From the NCBI RefSeq assembly GCF_000237925.1, contig NC_031496.1, forward strand, positions 23,199,288 through 23,263,287: a stretch of DNA of 64,000 bases, in the 5' to 3' direction. The first letter of the stretch is position 1. Each line of letters opens with the position of its first letter. Under the pieces are notes generated by a model that worked only from the letters and a program-made list of their open reading frames with translations, searched no databases and was not told the origin of the DNA. This DNA comes from Schistosoma mansoni (lineage: Eukaryota > Platyhelminthes > Trematoda > Strigeidida > Schistosomatidae). Below, one piece after another: positions 57,746 through 64,000 of this stretch. A program made the position numbers and the translations under genes.

Positions 57746-58959
57746 TCTTTGATGTAGCTGTGTCTATTCACTTCTGTTACGGTTAGATGCTGTTCATTGT
57801 TTAGTTATCTATACAGGAATGTTGCTATTAAAGGTCATTTTCAGTGCATTTGCCGACGGTGATCAAGGTGGAAATAACGAACAATCACTAAACCATTGCT
57901 TTTCTATCGATTCAGTCATCCGGCTTGAGAAAAGACCAAGGTTTCGTCTTCATCGTGTAAATAGTGTCTACATAAAATATAGATCACGTTATTGAGTTTG
58001 GCACATCTACATGCTGGAATTAATACAAAGTTAATTACAGAGATTAAGAACGTTGGAAACACACAAAGTCTGGTTGGCTCATTTTCCACTCTAATACTGT
58101 TTGTCACGATTCTCATCAAAATCTCATAAACTTTCTTCGTTGCGCGGTGTCACTTAAATTGTACATAGTAGCACTAAGACTGATTACCGAAAAACTTACT
58201 AGACCGTAGCACACACCTATACTGAACAATGAATTCCCATCAGGTACTAACTTGGTGTNNNNNNNNNNNNNNNNNNNNNNNNNNNNNNNNNNNNNNNNNN
58301 NNNNNNNNNNNNNNNNNNNNNNNNNNNNNNNNNNNNNNNNNNNNNNNNNNNNNNNNNNNNNNNNNNNNNNNNNNNNNNNNNNNNNNNNNNNNNNNNNNNN
58401 NNNNNNNNNNNNNNNNNNNNNNNNNNNNNNNNNNNNNNNNNNNNNNNNNNNNNNNNNNTACTGTTCTTTTAACGACTCGAATACTTATCAAGGTCAGATA
58501 TAGGTTCAGAAGTTCTAAAATCATAGTGCATCCGGCACAGGAACTCATCCATGTGGCTCCATAGTAGTCGACCTATTGGAACCATTGAAAAAGTTTCAAA
58601 AATTCTTTCAGCATCGACCACATAGTTTCAGTGTTGTCGGTATGTTGGTATGGTTTAGGGTTAAGGATGAGACTATAAAATATGGACGCCTTTTGAGCGA
58701 CGCTAGAGTGAATCTCAGAGTGTCCACATGATAACTAAGACTAAATGAGGGTTATAAACCTGTGTGAAGAATTCAAATTATGATTTACATTCTTGGTTAA
58801 GGTTAGGAATTATACTTAGGGTTTTCATCACGAACTGACATCAACTATAATGCCAAAACTCTATTTATAGAAATGTATAATTGAATTTTGCGCCAAAATC
58901 TTATGATCACTTCTCTTGTAGACGCTTAATTATCATGTTTTCTTTAAAATCTGTTGTAA
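57746..58959. other. Spacer, with an assembly gap inside
   Basis: No gene is recognised. The first exons of the dehydrogenase should lie upstream of 59.9 kb but I found no GLAVMG-type NADP-binding sequence here; they may lie in the gap or before it. Confidence 0.4.
58259..58458. other. Assembly gap, 200 N
   Basis: Exactly 200 N. Unlike three of the other gaps, no SINE arm is visible at its edges. Confidence 0.99.
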
Positions 58960-59250
58960 ACCGACCGTACGTAAGCGTCAGGTACCGAACTTAGCGCCGT
59001 GACCTTGAAAGCCCGCGAAAGCTTTTGATTGGCTCGTCCATGTTCTTTAGTCTCGCCGATTTAGCACAGGCTTTCTGTTTTTATTCCATTTTACATGGTT
59101 TCACGTACTTAGTCTGGTCAATATATTCCCTTTAATTTGCGTTTTACTGTCACCAGTGTTACGAGACATCCAGTTGTTCACGATCATTATAACTCCTGGA
59201 GATATATGGATAACCGAGAATACTCTGGTGACATGTTGGATTGTACATGT
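58960..59250 (+). repeat. Possible LTR-like interspersed repeat
   Basis: A GC-richer block (cgtcaggtaccgaacttagc, gtgaccttgaaagcccgcga, then ggatttgg-poor flanks) with the look of a schistosome LTR end. Family not determined and boundaries vague. Confidence 0.3.
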
Positions 59251-59918
59251 TTCACACTAAACACAAAGATTGTCTTCTGTTTTTTCCTGCCTAAAGTGAG
59301 CCACTGGTGTTCCTCATCATCAAGTGATTGGTTCTAATTAGTTCCTAGATGTTAGAAAACAGGTTGAAGTCTATATTCAATGCAGCCATACCTCATCATC
59401 TTGTTTCTAACTATTAGTATGATATTATCTTCCTAATTTCAAGTGTCTTTGGGCATTTTCTTCTAGTTTTAAATTAATGGGGCTATTATTTTAGTTCCTT
59501 GGTTTTTCCTTTTGTTATCTTTTCTGACTCCAAATATAACAACATAAACTGACATAAATTTGTTCAAAGTCCTAATTTTCTACTTATTCGACTTGCAGCT
59601 TCACGCTGCCTGTACAAAACAAAGTTCGTGTTAATAGTTTTAATGTGGATTTACTTGCGTTGAATATATATCGGTATTTAACCATGTGGGACGAAACATA
59701 CTGAGACAAAACCCGTTTTAAATCAATATTTGTATATTTATAATTAAAGCTAGTCGATTAATCGTGAGAAAAATTTCTAATGTCCAGCTTTTTTATGGGA
59801 CATTCGGTGTAATAAATTTTTTTTTAACAATTCGAAGTACCGTTTTACATCCGAAAGTTTTGTAATGTGTTTTATCGTGTACACATGCATAAATAAACTT
59901 GTATTTGTTCTGTCTTAG

Positions 59919-60103
59919 GTACCTTTGCTTGAGAAAGGTGACATTATAATCGATGGAGGAAATTCTGAGTATATGGATACTGACAGACGCTGTTCAGAGT
60001 TAGCTAAGCAGGGGATCCTTTATGTTGGGACGGGTGTAAGTGGTGGAGAAGAGGGTGCTAGACATGGACCAAGTCTTATGCCTGGAGGTAACCCTGAAGC
60101 TTG
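59919..60103 (+). CDS. PGD: 6-phosphogluconate dehydrogenase, internal exon a
   Basis: Decarboxylating NADP-dependent enzyme of the cytosolic oxidative pentose phosphate pathway (6-phosphogluconate to ribulose 5-phosphate, CO2 and NADPH). The exon follows tgttctgtcttAG and ends before GTAAGT; the last codon (Trp) is split two bases + one. It encodes [18 protein letters not shown], the GNSEY substrate-binding segment (Asn102 in mammalian numbering), [20 protein letters not shown] (the VSGGEEGA signature with substrate-binding Ser-Gly-Gly) and [10 protein letters not shown]. Near identity to animal PGD makes the call secure. The upstream NADP-binding exons were not found. Confidence 0.97.
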
Positions 60104-60320
60104 GTAAGTTGCTTCGATATCACTACCAATCGATGTCTTTCTGTTCCCTATTATTAGTCTTTCAGTCCGTACAACTTGCTGGCTATAGGTAAATCTTGTA
60201 GTTACTGTGAATCCGAGAACGCTTAGGCCATCGTAGTAGTGCGTGAATACTGTTATGATTCCACGAACGCCTAAACTTGTTTTCTAAATCACTAGAAATA
60301 TATTCATTATCATTGATTTT

Positions 60321-61142
60321 ATTTTGAACAAATAAATATTGGTACAAGGGGGAACCAAATACATATCTGACACACAATAACAATGAGGCCAGTAGCAGTT
60401 ATCATTGATTTGTGTGAGGGCTGTGATAGGGGAGGGTAGTCGTGGAGATAACAGAGTTATTAGGTGTAGGAAGGATTTGAAAGCGACCAACTTGGTCTCG
60501 TGTGCAGTTAAGGGTATGAGGGCTAGTATCACTTCCCGGCTGCCCACACCGTGGAAGGGTATTTCTTGAGGGACCTGAAAAAGAAGTTGGATTAGTGTTG
60601 GTCTTAACGACCTGGGAGCGTGACCGCAGTGCCCAAGGGACATCTGCTTGAGGCCGGTCACGCACGGCCTTTTTGTGGGGGATTTTTGACGTGTTAGCTC
60701 CGTTCTTCAAAAGTCCTTACCGCCGGAGACGGATATCCGTGGGATAAGGAGAGGTGTGCATTTTTAGGGTCGACCTTTTCTAACCCCACCCCTCCTTGTG
60801 GGAAGGCAGCATCGCTGTCATGCTGGTTGTCTGAAGGAAACACCTTACTGCTTTCACACCTCTGTACAGTCAGCAGTACGACTTCGCCTTCGGACCTTGG
60901 GATTGCTGCTTTTAGTCTCACCGCTCTTCAACCGACCTGTCTGGCATGGTAGGACCTTGAGGAACGATTGTTCCAGCCAGCATAGCTCGATTGGATCATC
61001 ACGATAGGCAAGCCCGACCACCACGTCAAGGTAGCAGCAACGGTCGGTCTGACAGAGGCTGTGTACGTGTGGTCATGTGAGATCATTTCGAGAGGAAGAG
61101 CGGACTCTCCCCACTCTCAGCCGTACCAGGGCATTTGGTGAT
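60321..61142 (-). repeat. Dispersed repeat G, longest copy, antisense in PGD intron
   Basis: On the minus strand it begins caccaaatgccctggtacgg and ends gtaccaatatttatttgttc followed by AAAATAAAA. Both ends match the copies at 24.4 and 33.3 kb, while the middle is longer and different, so this is either the parental form or a related subfamily. It is much richer in GC than the intron. No protein family was recognised in any of its overlapping frames. Confidence 0.75.
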
Positions 61143-61148
61143 ATATGG

Positions 61149-61152
<4 letters not shown>

Positions 61153-61186
<34 letters not shown>
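61153..61186 (+). repeat. (AT)n microsatellite
   Basis: Uninterrupted AT dinucleotides at the 5' edge of repeat G. Confidence 0.95.
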
Positions 61187-61189
<3 letters not shown>

Positions 61190-62475
61190 TCAAATAAGGA
61201 TGTAATCTCCTCTCATATATCATTCTCTGCTCAGTGGTTAAATTACTTGTCTTGCAACCACTTACCACCTAGTCTAATCTAGGCATTCAGGTAGTATTAC
61301 TTGAAAAAGTACCTAGTTGGCAAAATAATTCAGATTCTCTTGACTTTTTCTAACTAGTTTTGTTATCAAGGGGAAACTAGTTTTGCGTTACTTGCTAAAT
61401 AATTGATTTATTATGACATATTACAAATATTTGGGCCTAGTTGTTTAGTGATGGACATCACTAAGTAAGCTACTTGTTTGCATCGTCAGATCGCGTAATA
61501 ATTTCACGGAAACTTGCATTTACATATAAACCCCGGTATGATCTAATGAGGATCCCCACGAAATATTTCATGTAGATAAGTGTGTGTTTATTGACTGTTA
61601 TGAAGTTTGAGTGAGACTTTTTGGACTGCCAAAACGAATGAATAAATTGCTAAAAAATAGGTTATATTCAAAGATACAATGTGATTAAGTGGTTACTTAC
61701 AGTATCGGCTTGTTGACTCGAACCTGAACGAACTGAAATAAAAGATAAGCTCACTGGCTAGAATGGTAAGATTTTTATCTGATAAAATGAAATGCTTATG
61801 TAGAAAGTGTTGACAAAAATAAACATGATTAGATGCTGTAAAAGTTTGGACAATATAAATTTTTTAGTTCACTACAATGAACTGAAGCCTAATGGATGCA
61901 GTAGCGTATATTAGTTATACCAAAGACATTATTAAACATTTTTATGTTGAAAGCTTAGTTGAGACTTTTATGGTTAAGCTTCGTTGTCATCCAAACATGG
62001 ATACTTTCATAGCATTAATTGTTTCTTGAAGAAAAATTTAAACGGCTTAAAAATCCCCATTGAAAGATTTAAAATTTTGGGTTTTTTTGACATATACTAG
62101 GTTAAGTCATTTTGCTTCGTGACAATCGATGGATGGTCAAGCGAATTAACTATCAATGGAATGTGATCCACTTCTATACAGGCTACATTTCGTGAACTTG
62201 TTGCACCTAACATTCGGGAAGTGTAGTTTTATATCACTCTCCCTACGCGACACGTAGTCGGAGGTTGCACGAACTAAATTCATTGAACACCATTAAAAAA
62301 TATTAGTACTAGCTGTAAGAACTTCCTGATTTAATATTGGCTAATACAGAAATATACTCAATTATTTCCATAAGAAAATTTTTTACTACGTTTCGGTGTT
62401 GCAGGAATTACGTCGTTTCTGTTTCTTTTATACTCTTTCGTCATGGTATTTTTACTTATACATTATATTTTTTAG

Positions 62476-62545
62476 GCCTCACATCAAACCAATCTTCCAG
62501 GCAATTGCAGCTAAAGCCGGATCTGGTGAACCTTGCTGTGACTGG
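62476..62545 (+). CDS. PGD: 6-phosphogluconate dehydrogenase, internal exon b
   Basis: A 70-bp exon after tatattttttAG, ending before GTAGGT. It completes the split Trp and encodes PHIKPIFQAIAAKAGSGEPC then CDW, the conserved segment following LMPGG..AW in animal PGD. The phase is consistent on both sides (in: two bases carried; out: 0). Confidence 0.96.
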
Positions 62546-62909
62546 GTAGGTTAATCCAAATTGAGTATTCTGCGCTTTTTAGTAATAGTGCTTTTATAGC
62601 TAGACCATAGATTAAAAATGATGACTCGTTTTTCTTTCCATTGTCATTTGTTTTTATCATGTTCTATTGATCGTCGTTTAGAAATATAAGCAACATTTTG
62701 TTAGTTTCTTCTAATAGTAATGATAATAATAGAAATATAATTATGTGACCAAGTAGTTTAGTCACCAGTCTATTAGCGTAGACTCCTGAAATGGATTACT
62801 TTACTTTTTAGATATAGATTACTGTATATTATTTTCTATTTCCACTCAATACCCTGAGAGTAGACGTTAGTCCACCTTTATGGTGAGTTTCAATCATTTT
62901 ATTTTTCAG
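62546..62909 (+). other. PGD intron (364 bp)
   Basis: GTAGGT..atttttcAG, AT-rich, nothing else seen. Confidence 0.9.
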
Positions 62910-63044
62910 ACAGGACCTGCTGGTTCTGGACATTATGTAAAAATGGTCCATAATGGGATTGAATATGCTGACATGGAGTTGATAGCAGAAGCATACCATT
63001 TGTTACGGTATTTGGGCGATTTCCAAAATAATGGAATAGCACAA
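62910..63044 (+). CDS. PGD: 6-phosphogluconate dehydrogenase, internal exon c
   Basis: A 135-bp, phase-0 exon after atttttcAG, ending before GTAAGT. It encodes [20 protein letters not shown] followed by [18 protein letters not shown] and NNGIAQ. It carries the catalytic Lys (K183 of the sheep enzyme, in [12 protein letters not shown]), His-Asn (186-187) and Glu190. The all-helical C-terminal domain starts here; its remaining exons lie beyond the window. Confidence 0.97.
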
Positions 63045-64000
63045 GTAAGTATTTTATTGTTTTTTATTCTAAACACTTAGGTATATTGTCTTTTATTTAG
63101 GTAATTAATTATTAAACACCTCCAACTTTCCCACTTCTTGTCCTTATTTTTTCCTCACCTTACTATTAGTATTAATTCTTCTACATTGTACACGAATCCT
63201 CATCATTCCAAATTACCAAGTTTCACATAAGCTTGGTGATAAGAATTCCTGATGAATAGCAATAGTTAAAATAAGGATACTAAAAGTGGTGAAAAGTAAA
63301 GACTTATACATCTGGAACACTGTGACCGAATCCCGGCATTGTCAAGGTTCCCAACCATAGATTGAGTTGATCCATCCAAGAGGTCAACACTTCCTAACAT
63401 ATCTCAGTTTAATAGTTAACTCATCTGGAATCTTTATTTTGCCTTTTTTCATCTTTATTCCAACTTCTTTGCTCACTAGAGTAGACGGTCTTCGGTCACG
63501 TGTAAAAATGTTCCAACCATCTTAGTCGATAAACTTTCACAGTTTCATCAATCAGTTTATCATTACCTTTTTTATTTATACTGTAGCAGGTTTGATTAAT
63601 GAAAACGGTAGTAGTAATCGGAAGCGCGCGTTTGATTATTACTTAGTGAATTGTAACAGTGCTTTTACATGTTTTTGTTATGACTCCAAGTTAGTTGGTT
63701 GTTAATAGATGTAGTAAACTGATCCCTATCTCTGCTGATACTGTTATTAAGTACAGTGTATAACCTTTATCAGATTGCCCCTGTACTAACCACAAATCAA
63801 GTCTTTTACTTGGTAAACCACACATGAATGGCATTAGACTAGATACAAGCGAGACGAAAAACAGCATATGAAAATTTATTAGCATCCAAAAACTCGATTA
63901 CATTTTTTGTATTTTCAAATTTCTCCCGAAGGTTTTCAAAGAATGGAACAATGGTCCTTTGGAATCCTACCTCATTGAAATAACTAGTCATATATTTAAT
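63045..64000 (+). other. PGD intron, running off the window
   Basis: Starts GTAAGT. I find no further dehydrogenase exon before the window ends, so this intron is at least 956 bp. Confidence 0.75.

Larger units (their letters stand above)
60104..62475 (+). other. PGD intron (2,372 bp)
   Basis: GTAAGT..TTTTTTAG. It holds an 820-bp antisense repeat G copy and an (AT)n microsatellite; the remainder, 61190-62475, shows nothing recognisable. Confidence 0.9.

Noticed and set aside
60402-60710. Minus-strand frames in the PGD intron as a protein gene
   Set aside because: Three overlapping frames of similar quality within a repeat that recurs elsewhere; no known domain.
1-64000. CRISPR arrays, bacterial operons, replication origins
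   Set aside because: The intron-bearing genes and eukaryotic retroelements show this is a eukaryotic chromosome; no regularly spaced short direct repeats were seen.

Overview
The window is AT-rich eukaryotic DNA from a blood fluke (genus Schistosoma or a close relative; species not determined). The evidence is abundant Sm-alpha-type SINEs carrying hammerhead ribozymes, many pieces of an SR2/SjR2-like RTE LINE, a Penelope-like GIY-YIG remnant, and spliced genes with GT..AG introns. Five runs of exactly 200 N are assembly gaps. Most of the sequence is intergenic or intronic, and most short ORFs are repeats or shadows.

Layout: 1-34.8 kb holds no convincing host gene. It consists of AT-rich spacer with LINE fragments, hammerhead SINEs and other dispersed repeats. 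From 34.9 to 43.25 kb (+) lies a two-exon gene for an atypical seven-transmembrane, rhodopsin-like receptor. Exon 1 encodes a Ser/Thr-rich extracellular N-terminus and TM1; exon 2, 6.4 kb away, encodes TM2-TM7 and a very long Met/Asn/Gln-rich loop between TM3 and TM4. An almost perfect 70-bp-arm inverted repeat lies 54 bp past the stop. At 45.77 kb a short Gly-rich coding stretch runs into an assembly gap. From 47 to 58 kb there are several RTE LINE copies, the longest at 53.6-56.3 kb. From 59.9 kb to the end (+) are three consecutive exons of 6-phosphogluconate dehydrogenase (oxidative pentose phosphate pathway); the N-terminal NADP-binding exons and the C-terminal exons were not found in the window.

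The most interesting layer is the short interspersed elements. I can read at least three tRNA-headed families (here A = Sm-alpha, B, C), each carrying its own hammerhead core. The three ribozymes differ in sequence but keep their stems: helix I, helix II and a palindromic helix III change in a compensating way. About fifteen of the insertions, in families A, B and a fourth, D, are not single copies. They are head-to-head fold-back doublets, always minus-strand copy then plus-strand copy with the 3' tails outward. Three of the five assembly gaps fall inside such doublets. At 51.9-52.2 kb two different hammerheads lie in series on the minus strand and could release a 172-nt RNA carrying a tRNA-like head.
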